NCBI GenBank assembly: GCA_951812925.1 | Contig: OX638372.1 | Location: forward strand, 37,384,245-37,448,244 | Source: Calliopum simillimum | Taxonomy: Eukaryota > Arthropoda > Insecta > Diptera > Lauxaniidae | DNA: 64,000 nucleotides | Reading direction: 5' to 3' | Shown: positions 21,705-33,854 of the stretch, in pieces | How positions within the stretch are numbered: the first letter of the stretch is position 1 | Layout of the letters: each line of letters opens with the position of its first letter | Made by a program: the position numbers and the translations under genes | Notes under the pieces: model-generated | Database searches by the model: none | Told to the model about the DNA's origin: nothing | The model's input: only the letters and a program-made list of their open reading frames with translations

Positions 21705-23388
21705 CCTGGAGACCGATCCCTGCTCGGTCAACAATCTAATCTTATTATTTTAGTTGATGATATTATTCATAGCTACTTTTTGTGATGGAATTCGTACCTT
21801 TTCACCTCCAATGTTCATGCTTTCAGAATGATAAATTAACCGATGAGAATAATAATAAGAAATATTTGGAAAGTGTGGAATGGTATAGAAAAATATCAAA
21901 AAATTAAATAAATGGGATATGGCAGGCATCCAAAATATTTCGTCTATTGTATGGGGGCTGAAATATCATATCTTCAAAAGATCTTACCTCGGAAAGTAAA
22001 AGACCTATTGGAAAAGTTTTGATAAGGAAGAGTGTGGCTATTCAACGCCATTAATAAAAAAGGATTTCACCTTTTCTTGTAGACACGCAGTTAACACTGA
22101 ACACAGCGTTTTCTTCAACTTCAAGCAAAGATATTTCAAAACCCTGCAGGTATAATGACAGTTCTGCTGATGAAGACGGATTCAGCGTCAAAAAGTACAT
22201 AAGACTGCATATTAAAAATAAGAAGTTCATTCCATTCTTTTTTTGTGCCTGAGTTACTACTATAACTAAAATTTTTATTTTGGTAAAAAGTGGTCGTGAC
22301 AATTTTTGAACGAATCCCACTTTTTGTTATGCTTAAGATACTCATGATCCAGATCCGCATACCAAATTTCATCAAAATACGTTGTAGCATTTGCGAGAAA
22401 TAGCATTTTATTTGTTTTACTTGTATGGGAGGTTCCACGCGCACCGGCGATATATTGCCCATTTTCAGGTCGTAGGTGCCTAATAAAAAGGAGACTCCCT
22501 ACAGTTAAATTTACGAAGATTGCTTTAGTATTTTCGGTGAGTTTTTCCAATAAAACGGCAATTCGCATATTATTCCTTGTTTTTAAGGGTAACATCTATT
22601 AAATTTTCATTAAAATTAATAGAGTCGTTTTCGAATAATATCGAATCAAAATTTTGAATGGTTAAAAAGTGGGCCTGGCACTTTCTCGGTATCACCCACT
22701 TTTGTTTATATAAAAGGCATTTGCCAGCAATAGCTGTGTACCAAATTCCATCAAAATATGTTGTACCATTTGCGTGAGATAACATTTAACGTGTTTTACT
22801 TGTATGGGAGATACCACGCCCATAGGCGATATTTTCTCTACTTTCAGTTCGTAATGGTGCCTAATAGTAGACTACCTTACGTTAAATTCAGAAAGATTGC
22901 TTTAGTAGTTTTCTTTTTAAAGCGTATTATATTTCTGTGGGCGGTGCCACGCCCTTCATCGAGTTTTTCCAATACAACAGCATATCACATATTAACACTT
23001 GTTTTCAAGGGTACAATCTCTTAAATTTTCATTAAAATTGTTGGAGTCGTTTTCGAATAATATTAAATCAAAATTTTCAACGGCTAAAAAGGGGGCGAGG
23101 TATTATTAACCCGTACCCGCTCACCAAATTTCATCCAAATACCTTGTATAATTTGCGAGTTATTACTAAATCAAATTTAAAATTTAAGGCTGTGCCACGC
23201 CCTCTGGTGAGCATTTACAAAGTTCAAACCTAGCTCATTCTTCATTGTAAGCTAATATCTAACACTACTCCAAGTTTCATTAAATTCGCTGTAGCCGTTT
23301 TCGAGAAAAAATATTGGCACAGAAATAAGTACAAAGAAACAAAAAAAAAAACAAACATACAATTTTATCTCGTATAAGAAGAGAAGAT
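21705..23388 (+). mobile_element. Family B repeat, copy 1
   Basis: Starts CCTGGAGACCGATCCCTGCT and ends CGTATAAGAAGAGAAGAT. A near copy in reverse lies at 52849-54416. The flanks share ACATAGTA (21697-21704 and 23389-23396), a candidate 8-bp duplication. The body has spaced blocks built on TATGGGAGGTTCCACGC and GGGCGGTGCCACGCCC, each followed by a similar ATTAAAATTGTTGGAGTCGT-type block. Copy 1 has about 200 bp (21737-21942) absent from copy 2. Non-coding; superfamily unresolved. Confidence 0.75.
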
Positions 23389-23396
23389 ACATAGTA

Positions 23397-26300
23397 TCTA
23401 TGTAGAAAGTTTAGTCTAAATTAGATGCGGTTAGAAATAGTCACGATTTTCGAAACAAAATTTATTTTACTTATATTTAAAGGAAAATGCCCGACAACAC
23501 GCTCTCAGCAATAATTATCATGCTTGAAGGGTAAGTTGAGGCATAGTATACGTAAGTAGTAAATTCAGAATCATTCTTTATAGTTAACGATAAGACACTC
23601 TTTTTGATATCATATTTTTGTAGCTTTTGTGATTCATAGGATAAATCAACAATTTGCTGTCTAACTACTTACGTTCATTAAAAGAGTCCTTGCATACTTC
23701 ATCTTAACAAATTCTCACTCATATCACCACAAGTCGTCTGTCAAAACCGTTTTCTGCACTTAAGATCAAGTATAACTCGGATCACAGGCCTAATAGAGAA
23801 AAACATTTTTCATAAATTAACCATAAAAATTCGTCAAAATCTTATTTGAAACTTCGTATTGCACAGTGTTATAAATATTTAGTTGGGTTTCTTTTTTTTA
23901 ATATGATAGTTTTAGGCATGAAACGAAAGATTTTTGAAAATAAACTCAGAATATTTTTTCGAAAAATCACCAATTCAGTTGTTAACTAGAAACATCTTTG
24001 TATTGCTCTTTTTGTTCCAAAAATGTGCAAAATTTTCCGGTGGAAATCAGCGATTTTGTTTCAAGCAAACATATAAATCTTAAAAAGCGGTTAAGGAATA
24101 ACATACATAAAATCGAAACAGAAATTAACTTTGATCTAAATTACTTATATACATTTGTGTTTCTGCTATTCCTTAATAGAAGCTTTACGAATGAAAGAAT
24201 ACACTAATACACCTTATCTGAAGGATATATCAGCAAAGATGTATAATTTTGCTTTGTAAGCAAAGGACTTCTGTAGCTGTGCCTTGTGATCAAAGATTTT
24301 ATCTGTTATTTCTATTTCCATAAAATTTTACGTCTTAATTATCTTTAAACATCCTAAAAAAAAATTCACTTGATGTCTCCTTATTAATGTCTGATAAAGT
24401 TATTTTTAAATAACAATGGCTCATGCTACATATCTTATATTTAGATATTTTATTTGCTTAAGTGATTAGAGTTTTATTTTTATTCAAAACCAGTTTAATC
24501 AAATTTTTGCTTTTATTGTTTCAAGCACACGAGTGTCTAGTGATTGCTTTTTTTTTTTATCAAGTCGTACGCTACCACTTAAAACTTCTTAGGGGGTTTT
24601 TCTCGCTAAACACGAAAATATAAATAAATTGACATATATTTCTTCTTGCATCAAAATAAGATAGGGCATTAATTAAACTTGACATTTATTATTGAAAACT
24701 GAAGGTTGTCTAACTGGCCCTTCAGAATAAAATATCGAAATGCATATAATTAAGGTAACCATAAAAAGCTGTAATAAAAATGATTGAACAGTCTCAGTCA
24801 TTCAGTCATTAGTATCTAAGCAAAACAAAATTAGTCACAGTCTCTTATATTATAATATTATTATAATATTATTACTATGATACGTATAGAACCTTTATCT
24901 GATGGTGGTACTTAAAGTGTCTGCCGACCTTCATTCATATCAACGTCAAAGCAACTCAAAAATGAATGAAATACCAGTTCTGCTGTAGGTTATGAACATG
25001 ATCAACCAATAGCGTCAAAGCTTTCAAGTGTTCATTAACAATTACCTTCGATGAATTCTGAAGATTTGGTGGCCCAGAGGCATTTTCAATGTCGACTTAA
25101 ATTATATCACTATGCAAATCCAATGGCAAAATGGATGGATAGCAAGCATACTGCACAACTCATAAACTGGAGTCTATCATCAATCATTGAAATGGAACCT
25201 TCAAGGCGCCCGAGGATATTGTTGAGAAGTCTATTGGCTCAAGAAATGCATGAATTGGGGATATGTTGTATATAATTGAGTTAACACACATAATGGAGGA
25301 GTTTTGTGGAGCCGATAAAAAACACCAGAAGAATGGCGAGAGCTTGGTAAGACGAAGTTAGGGAAAGGGACTTGATACTCGTTCTAGTTTGAGTTTATCT
25401 GAGGCGCCCATAGGAAGATTTAATTCAAATTGCTTGCCAAGTGTCAATTTCTATTGATCCTTCGAAATTATCAAATTTTTGTTTTATTATACAGCTAACA
25501 CTCCAAGATAAAGGAATCTAAGTACCCACGCTGTTTCAAGTGTTTTTTTTTTTGTTATGGAGAATAACATTTCATTCAAACTAAGTATTTAGTACTTCAA
25601 CTGTTATATTATAAAAAAGTAGCAAAAGAAGTAGTTTTATTCAATAACAAAAAACTTTACATACTTTGACCTTAACTTTAGGATGACTTTAAGAAAAAAA
25701 AATCATAAAAAATAAGCACTAAGAAAATTGGAACAACTCATTCTTTCATAAAAGATCCTTAGATATGTGTCTCTCATTTCATATACTGCACATGTATGTC
25801 ACGTGCTCGGTGCAGAGTGATTCACTATACAAAGTACACGCTTATTTTGAGTCCCAATTTTTCCTTCTGGGAGGTATTACATCCAACCAACATCTGTCGT
25901 TTTAGCTTAATATTGATCTGTTTTTGTTCCGTGAAGGCTGGAGGGCTTTTCCACGGTTATGCTCTCTATCCACAGGATCTTTTACCAATTTTCATAAGAA
26001 TCGTAGGTACTTTTCTAGCCACGGACAAATTTGAATGTCTCACTGATCATTTATATGAGAATTTGTGAAGGTTACGCCGTTGTAGTAAAATAAAAAACAA
26101 TAGCAGCAAAGTTTTGCGCGTGTAAAACGCTGATAGCGCGCCTGCTGACGGGTTAATCAGCGACCCTAAAAACCCTCTCTTTTTCTCGAATTTGGCTGGA
26201 TATTAAAGCAAATTATTCGCCATTTTGAATCTGTCATTATGTTTTCTTAAATCTAACATAAAATCAGTTTCTTAATCACAGGCTTCCATAGATGAATAGG

Positions 26301-27389
26301 ACTTTAAAAGCGGGGCTCAAACCAAATTTCTGATGAAAACTATAAAGGACTGAAATTGTATCGATATTGATTTTCTTAATGAAAAAAATTTTCAAAAATT
26401 TTACTTGAAAATCAATGTTTCTGGGTTGAGCAACCTCTAAGTTTTCACACATAATATGACATTAACCACTTTTAACCACATTTTTTTTTTTTCATTATCT
26501 TAAGATATATTGGTCTTTTCGAACACCCCTAATGTAGAGCCTTTAAAAATATAACAAAAGCTATTAACCTGTAACACAACGAGGAAATAGAGGATATTGA
26601 TTTTAAAGAAAATTTATTTTAAAATATTTATGGACGTCTTTATTTATTTATCTTTCCAATTTGCTTTAAAACTTACCTGAAGTTAAATTCTCCAATGGAG
26701 AATCTCCATTTCACAATTTTTTTTTATCTTTAAGAGGTCGTAGTAAAATTTCACTTTAAATTGCTTTTCTTTCAATAATTGATGTGCCTGCAAGGCATAC
26801 GGAGGTCGAACTTCTTCAAAACAAAGACATTATTTCGAGAACTAAAATTTGCAATAATACAAAAGTAGAATTGTTTCCGCCCTGTACGTTGCAGCGCAAT
26901 TCGAAAATATTTACAAGTTGTCAATATTGCAAAGTAAAAAAGGAACTGTTTTCGTATTCATGCCAAATGATAAAAATTTTAAATTTTATAGCAGTGAATC
27001 TTTAATAACAATACGAGAACGTAAATGCAAAAAGTTCACAGCAGTTTTTATTAAAAACAAAAACAACAAATGACCATTTTCAATAACGCACACGTACGGA
27101 AATTTAATAGAATTCCGAATTGTTTTTTAAAGTTAAAGATAAACACTTTGCTGAAATAGCGTCCATTTTGGGTGTAGATTGTGTTACCTTAAATTGAATT
27201 ATTTTGTTATTGACTTAGACTACAGTTGTATTGCTGTTGTTATAATTTATTACAGCAGGGTATCTCAAACTGACTTTATGTTTCACTTTAATGGCTTAAA
27301 TCCTGGCATGCGCAGGAATTACATTCCATGAATTATATATGTATATGAATTACACTTAAGTAGTACTGTAAATATGAATCCACATATCA
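23397..27389. other. No gene recognised
   Basis: About 4 kb of AT-rich sequence. Frames at 25051-25275 (contains YHYANPMAKWMDSKHTAQL) and 25796-26068 are open but match no family I know. An AT palindrome lies near 24848-24880. No splice-like exon structure, RNA gene or complete element was seen. Confidence 0.4.
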
Positions 27390-27760
27390 CATTACTTTGA
27401 TAGATTGTTGAAGCACTCAACAAAAACTGGATAAATTTCAACTAGAGGGCGTGGCATACTCTATGCAAACTAAAATTTAAATTTGCTATAATGATAGAGT
27501 TATTTGAGGTAAAACAATCAATTTTGACACAAATGGAATTGTGTCGGTTAGATTGTATACATTTGATAAATATGCATTGAACCCCTCTTGCAAACAAAAT
27601 CTTCAAATCGTTAAGCTGCAGTAATAAAGTTATTTTATGTAATGCACACGATTTTCACAAAAGTACTGGGAAAGGTTCGAGCACGCTCTATATGAAAATC
27701 TGTAGAGATCCGACGAGAGAGCATGATACTTAACATATCGTCGGGTTAAAACTACAATAT
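27390..27760 (-). repeat. Family C repeat, highly degenerate
   Basis: Reverse-oriented traces: AACAAAAACTGG, AGAGGGCGTGGCAT and CTATATGAAAATC at positions expected for family C modules. Much diverged, no ends. Confidence 0.45.
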
Positions 27761-28039
27761 AACTAGACATCAACATTTTTGTTATTTTAAGAAAATAGCT
27801 TTTTAAGGTTTTTGAAATTCTTTTTTTGTGTAGATTTTAAAAATTTCTGCTTTTTATTCTTTATATAAAATTGGAAAGACACTTCATTTCGCAGGCCCAT
27901 GTACACTGGGTAGGTCTTGGGGATTCCAACCTCTCCCAGGAAGGTATTTTAGCCATATAAATTGACTGAAATATATTGAAATAAAATAAAACTAAACTAT
28001 ATGACAAACCCCCGTACTTACGGTGCTGCCTTTTCAAGC

Positions 28040-28195
28040 ATTTTATCATCTTCTAGTTCAAAATCGAGCATCTTAAAAAACCCAACAATCTTCAGAATTT
28101 TTTTCAACACCAAAATTAAGACCATTTCGAAAAAGACTCAAAATCCAAGATTAACACCTTCGCAGTCTCGGTTTGGTCTTCACTAGGAAGGTCAA
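28040..28195. repeat. Degenerate fragment of the TTGGTC-hexamer MITE
   Basis: Shares the block TCGAGCATCTTAAAAAACCC and diverged AAGACC-type hexamers with 20979-21464, ending at GGTCTTCACTAGG. Confidence 0.5.
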
Positions 28196-28379
28196 GATCC
28201 TTGTGCCACCTAAGTACATATTGTTTTTTAATTCAAATTTTTCATAAATTTTGAATGTGAATTTTTCCCAGGACATGTTTCATTTTTCCTGGTCTACTAT
28301 CTAAAAAAATTGCTTAATGGGAATTTAGCACATCAGCTTATAAGTTCCCGTTCCTTTCTTTCGATACCTTTTTTATACA

Positions 28380-28690
28380 CGCAGAGAATGGGGCATGGCA
28401 GGTATAGAAAAGTATATATATTCTTGATCATTATTTGCGATAACGCAAGCAAAATACACATAAATACTTAAGATAGTAAGTAGAAACTCTGTGCAAAGTA
28501 TGGTGATTTCGGGCCAGAGGGTGCGGTACCTCCCATATAAGAAAAAAGTTTCAAAATACTTTACTTAAAGTGTTTTTTTGAAATAATCAAACCAAGTTTC
28601 AGTCAGACATTAAGACTAGTAAGTGCAAGATCTGAGCAAATATTATGTAAATTCGGCCAAGAAGGCGTAGCACCACCAATTTTTGGACAG
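28380..28690 (-). repeat. Family C repeat, partial, reversed
   Basis: Contains the reverse of the 3' block (CATGGCAGGTATAGAAAAG near 28392) directly followed by two diverged modules with GGTACCTCCCATATAAG and GGCGTAGCACCACC. The central microsatellite has been lost. Confidence 0.65.
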
Positions 28691-28699
28691 GTCAAGAGC

Positions 28700-28850
28700 A
28701 ACACCTTTACTATTTTGCTGAACGAATAGCCTTTGCTCTCAAAATACGCCAAAGTTTATGCTTATCACTTCTTTAGTTGAGCCATATTTCTTTTCCTGGA
28801 GCATTTTTTGAGGTCTGCAAAAAGCCAGATCTGAAGAGTACGATCGATAA
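28700..28850 (-). pseudogene. mariner transposase C-terminal fragment
   Basis: The minus strand reads SDLAFCRPQKMLQEKKYGST, then KEVISINFGVF and a stop, equivalent to the mariner block after the third catalytic Asp (SDFHLF-LKKML-G-K). It corresponds to the same region as 12505-12930 but is better preserved at KKYGSTKEVI. It abuts family C. Only about 50 codons remain. Confidence 0.6.
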
Positions 28851-29217
28851 TAGCTCAATGTTTGACAAGTTGAAAAATATAGAAGTTATTGGAAAATTTA
28901 AAAATGCAGAAAAATATTAAAAAAGTCGTATTTGTCACAACTTATTAAAATTGTCCAAAGAAGTAATTTCAAACAATATAAAAAACATTAAAAAAGTCTG
29001 CAATAATCGAAATATCAGGAAATCGAAAAATTAAAAATAAAGAAATATTAGTCCAATAGTACCAAAAAATATCGAAAATGTTAAAAAACTTGAGAAGTTT
29101 TAATTACAAAAAACTTTGATAAAATCGAAAAATTTTGATGACATGATGATATTTATCCGAAAATCTAGAAAAGTTTAAGAAATATCAAAAAACAAAAAAA
29201 AATTTGAAATACTTAAT

Positions 29218-29334
29218 GGGGGTTATCGTGAATAAATATTCCCGGGGAATTTTCTCATACTGCCGTGCATTCTCTATTGCAGTTTAAGAAAATTCCCCGG
29301 GAATATTTATTCACGATAACCCCCAATATCAAAT
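29218..29334. mobile_element. Perfect 38-bp inverted repeat hairpin (micro-MITE)
   Basis: Arms 29218-29255 and 29297-29334 are identical in inverse, starting GGGGGTTATCGTGAATAAAT and ending near TTCCCGGGGAATTTTCT, around a short loop of about 40 bp. AAT occurs on both flanks and may be the duplication. Total length 117 bp. Confidence 0.8.
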
Positions 29335-31082
29335 TATATAATTTTAGTATCTTACTTAATGACATGTATCAAATGAAAATTAATTTTTACTTGAACTTTT
29401 GGTCATATATTTGCAAAGATCGATAGTTAATAAATAAACTAAACTTTTTCTACGGTCAAAGCCCAATACGGAAATTATAAATAAAAATAAATAATTATAA
29501 TTACAACAACAACAAAAATAGTCTGATGAGTCTTTGTGGCGAAGGACGAAACATATGTCACTATAACCGTGTTTTTAATCCGTTCTTTAACTTGTCATAA
29601 TTATGTGTTAAAAAATACATTGATAGATTCATATGAAAATCGATCTTTGCAAATTTCAATTAAAAATTAAAAACTATTGTATAATTTGAATAATGTTCTC
29701 ATAAACTTCGTTCAAAACTGAAAACATCAGTTGCATAGTTAAAACTTAAAAGTTAAGAACCACTGTCTTAAACGAGTAGTAATGTCCATGTTGTTGGCTG
29801 TGTCTGACATTGTTGTTAAACATTCAATCAAAAGTGTGTGATTGACACGCGCGTTGCATCCACAAACTACTGCTCGTAAAAGCAGAAATACCCCCCTTTT
29901 TGATTTTTGATAACATGCCCGATAATGCGCATGCGCAGCGCTACTTGCTGTTGATTAACGTTGATGAGCAAAATTAAACGTGCTGCGATAAAATTGGTTG
30001 AATGTTACATTTAATTGAATAATGTGGTTTTTTCATAACGCGTACTTAGCGCACAGCGTTTACTACTTAAAAGTGAAGGTAAATTTGTTTTTTTTTTATG
30101 TTTAAACCATAAATTAAACGCATTTTTAACATAAATTAAACTGAACCACGTCAAGGACATATGCATTGTTGCCCAGTGACCTACCTAAAATTAGGTGGGG
30201 TAGGGTGTTTGGTTGGTTGGGTGCATGAATGCAACGGAAGCAAGCTGATAGAATTAAGTTTGTTTCTTAAAAAAAAAAAAATTAAATAATTAAATAAGCA
30301 ATATAATGAATCACAGATTTTTTAATTAAAGACTAAGAGATAGCGAGAGATTTATTTCTAGTACTGTAACAAAAGCAGAAAAATTGCTGAGTATGAAGAA
30401 CGTTTAATAATGGTACAAAGGCTATAAAAAAGTTTGGACAAACGGTCCACCAATTGTAGCAGAGGATAGTGGCACAACAACAAAATTTTTTTAAAAAACT
30501 GAAACTAAAAATTTAAAATTCGGAAGGCGTTCACCATAAATTTGTATCCCTAAAAAAAAACGAGACCTAGATAATCGTAAAAAAATAAGGCAGTGCATCT
30601 ATTTGATGAAACTCTCCATAATTACTCATTTCAGAAAAAAAGTGACCAAACACTAATGCCATCTGAGAAGGAAAATTTAAATTAACATCTCTTCAGTGAT
30701 AAATTGACAACAATAACAACAACAAAAACAACATCAATAAACAAAAATTGCAGTTTCAACCAATTGAAACCAAATTGTCTGCCTATTAATTACCATAAAT
30801 AATGATGATGAAAATTTTGTACTTTGTACTTATTTTAACAAATCATTTGAAATAAATCAACTGCAAATTTAAGAAATGTTGAAATTTAGCTGATATATGT
30901 TAATTCATGCTAATTTCTTTAGAAACGTGCAAAACTACAAAAACAAGAAATTGGTTTGCATTAAATTTTTAATTCACACCTGTGCCACTTTATCGCACTG
31001 TGGTACGAGTAGATACGAAATGTTTGTTATAAAAATGTCAAAATAATAATATTTGATGCTGAATTCCACAGTTCGTTCTTCT
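29335..31082. other. No gene recognised; NRF1/EWG-type palindrome
   Basis: Mostly AT-rich. A comparatively GC-rich stretch at 29840-30080 holds TGCGCATGCGCA (29926-29937), a perfect match to the NRF1/Erect-wing consensus, and a donor-like AAG/GTAAAT near 30078. No coding exon could be assigned. Confidence 0.35.
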
Positions 31083-31245
31083 GTTGTTATCAGTGGCGGA
31101 TCTAAGTAATTTGCCGCCCTAAGCACTAATTTTTCCGCCCCCCCCCCCTCTTTCAGCCTATTTTTATAATAAAAGAAGCTTTCAATAAAAACAAATAAAT
31201 AGGTTGCATTAACTCTTTAATGATTTGTATGTTCAAATACATCGT

Positions 31246-31775
31246 TTAAAAAATTTTTCCTCGGATTTTGTTAAGTGCAAATTGGTGAATAATATCCTCA
31301 CAATCTAATTCAAGCAAAATAACATTTTCTATTGTAAAATAGCAAGTGCACTCAATCTACTTCCCATTGTTGGTCTTATGTAATTTTTGACTCGCTTCAG
31401 AACAGAGAAATTGGAATTCAACAGTGGAATTGGAAATTGGTGTGCATACGTACATTGTACATGCAATGGGAACACTGTGCAGAGATCATTTCACCGAAGA
31501 ATTTAAAGCAAATCCCGAGGCAAATTTTGTATTAAAGCTTTTTCAGCAAAATAAGACTTGAACTGGAGAAGTTCGTCGCTTAATGATTTTTCTAAATCTT
31601 CAGGAAAACTTTTTCGTAATATTTCTGCTTTTTCGCGTAGTTCATTGTTTCCCAAGGTTCCCACATCAATTAGACGTCCAAATTTTTCCAGAGCCTTCAC
31701 ATATGACACAGATTTTATTTTTAAGTCACAGATAACCCTCATTTCTTTTTTCTTTTCAGCTTTTCCCTGGAACAT
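31246..31775 (-). pseudogene. hAT transposase C-terminal remnants (ZMYM1-like type)
   Basis: Two minus-strand blocks. From 31775 to 31503 the frame contains LREKAEILRKSFPEDLEKSL and SDELLQFKSYF, matching the segment between the catalytic insertion domain and the C-terminus of ZMYM1-like hAT transposases. From about 31430 to 31246 a second block, with one stop, reads NSTVEFQFLCSEASQK, then CYFTIENVILLELDCEDIIH and QFALNKIRGK. This corresponds to the hAT dimerisation region, where active proteins have an AERSFS-K-IK motif and then a SIEN-L-DDII-FA ending. Most of the upstream protein, with the catalytic residues, is absent. Family strongly supported by order of motifs and by the surrounding hAT ends. 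Confidence 0.75.
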
Positions 31776-32089
31776 AATGACGCCCTATTTCTGCCCGTTA
31801 AAGGCGCTATCTTGCAAAAAGAGCATTTTTTTGAAATTTACTCCGCCCACTTCTAGGGTGCCTCAGATGGTAATGTAGTAACGAAACTTGCGGCCACGAG
31901 ACGTGGAACTCAGCAGTTAAAAATAAGTAAAAATTTACCCAAAATAAAGTTTAATACCGACAGAAGAGTATGCCATGTACATAGTGAAGCGGTTGGCATA
32001 TTCTGGAGCTTTGATTAATTTGGGTTTATCTTGGGTTTTTTAAATGCGTATTCGCTCGTGTCCGCACAATTCATTCTCACGAATTCCAG

Positions 32090-32395
32090 TGATAAGAATT
32101 CTTTAGCTTATAGTCATTTGATTTTATAGAACAATATCTATTTCAATCACTCATTTTCCGCCCCCTACAGTCCATTTTGCAACCCCTTTCAGTCCATTTT
32201 GGTTACAGTTCTTGAGGTTATAGTTCTTTGGTTTTATAAAACAATATCTATTTCAATCACTCATTTTGCAACCCCTATAATCCATTTTGCATTTGATAAG
32301 AGTTCTTTAGCTTATAGTCCTTTGGTCTTATAGAACAATATCAAATTCAATCACTCATTTTGCCGCCCACTACAATCCATTTTGCCGCCCCTTGA
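32090..32395. repeat. Three-unit tandem repeat inside the hAT element
   Basis: The block ACAATATCTATTTCAATCAC followed by TCATTTT recurs at 32131, 32241 and 32335 (spacing 110 and about 94 bp), each unit preceded by TTCTTTAGCTTATAGTC-like sequence and followed by CCATTTTGC. Confidence 0.8.
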
Positions 32396-32675
32396 GCGTG
32401 GGCATTGAGTAAACTTTTCTTAAATTTCTTTTATAATCGTCTTAATTTAACCGTATGGTTTACTACATAGTTGTTTTTAATTGGTTAAATCGTCCATTCG
32501 TATTGCATAAATAGTATAGTGCCGAATTTAAATGTTTTCAAAGTACCATTTAGGTAAAATAAAATCAAGTTCAATACATAAATTATAAAAACTTTTTTTT
32601 TTATCGCTCCAAAAGTTTGCCGCCCTAGGCGGGTACCTACTGGTGCCTTAGGGTTAATCCGCCACTGGTTGTTAT

Positions 32676-33325
32676 TTACAGTGTATATGACAAAGACTAC
32701 TAGTAACAGGTCTTTATTTGATGTTTGTGGAAATTTTCCGCATGAATTATTATAAATTAAATTTAAAAGAAAAGTTCAACGATTAATTTTAAACCAGAAA
32801 TAGCAGACATTAGAACGCATTTGAAGAATAACACTGATTTAGAAAAAAATGTGTATTGTTTCAGCTCTAATTTATGAAAGGGTAATTCCAGTTGAAGGCC
32901 CCCTAAGGAGTGGAGTTAGGGTTTCGATAAGTTAGTAGAAAATGTTAAGTAGGAAAATATAATAAGTGCTTGTCTTACATTTCACCCCTCTTAGGGCAAC
33001 ACCTAGACAGCTTTGGGACTAATTGTCGATCATCCTCAAATTTTTTTAAGCTTTAAGCTCGATGAGACGCCTCTTAAAATCACCCACTCTACAGCCCATT
33101 CTTTACAAATTTTAAAACAATAAATTTTAACTCAAATTAAGTTCATTGAAGACAATGGGAAGAACATTTTACCGATATACTGATTACCCCTCAAACACCT
33201 TTTCAAAATTCAAGATTCACTTCTTTAGTGAACTACCATCCACAATTGATTGTAAGTGTTTTGCAGTGGAGGACATAGGAAATTTGCCTATTAACAAGCA
33301 GTTTTTCAGATATGCTCATCGCATC
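32676..33325. other. No gene recognised
   Basis: AT-rich spacer. An open frame beginning near 33146 runs into element A and has no independent support. Confidence 0.4.
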
Positions 33326-33547
33326 CCCAAGGGGAAAAGAAGTGCTTCAAAAACCTTTTTGAAGTGCATCTTTTTCACCAATAAGCGCTTCCGCTCCGTA
33401 AGAACTATTCTTCCTTTTTAAAATTTCATGTCATAGGATGTAAGCGTGTTTAACCTTGCCGCAGAATTACTTCAAAAGGACTTTTGAAGCGCTTATTTGT
33501 AATGCTGCGGTAAGCATTTTTTCAGTAAAATTAAAAAAAAATAAAAA

Positions 33548-33660
33548 AAATGGCAACACCAGGATTAGAATAAACGACCGTCCGTGTGATAGATAGAAAC
33601 ATATTATTTTTACTTCCATTTACCAACTCGTTAGGCCGCTACACTATAGTTCGATACGAT
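33548..33660 (-). repeat. tRNA-like cassette in element A copy 3
   Basis: Minus strand: A-box-like AGTGTAGCGGCCTAACGAG, then GTTGGTAAATG, TCTATCTATCACACGGACGG, and a decayed B-box-like TTATTCTAATCCTGG before a T-run. Closest to the consensus of the five copies in its A-box half. Confidence 0.5.
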
Positions 33661-33854
33661 GAAGAGGTATTAAATTTGTATATTAAGCAAATGTTGTCCA
33701 AACAGATTTTGACATTCGAATGATTCCTACAGTCTTACATAGAATCATTGTGTAATCAGTTTCAATTCAATTAAACAAAAGGTAATAAATAAGAGAAAGG
33801 AAAATAGAAAAGTGAAATAAAAAACTGTTGAATAAAAAATATTTTAATAAAAAA

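Larger units (their letters stand above)
31091..32667 (-). mobile_element. hAT transposon, internal deletion derivative
   Basis: The ends CAGTGGCGGATCTAA and TTAATCCGCCACTG are flanked by exact 8-bp duplications GTTGTTAT (31083-31090 and 32668-32675), which fit the hAT nTnnnnAn preference. The subterminal GCCGCCCTA occurs at both ends. The 1577-bp element keeps minus-strand remnants of the transposase C-terminus, and the right half is filled with a three-unit tandem repeat. Most of the coding region is missing. Confidence 0.92.

Noticed and set aside
25051..25275. 74-codon open frame, possible gene fragment
   Set aside because: Could not be linked to any family. Left as unassigned rather than named.
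26510..26535. GAACACCCCTA as a second copy of the 2089-2895 terminus
   Set aside because: Only about 10 bp match and no opposite end was found.
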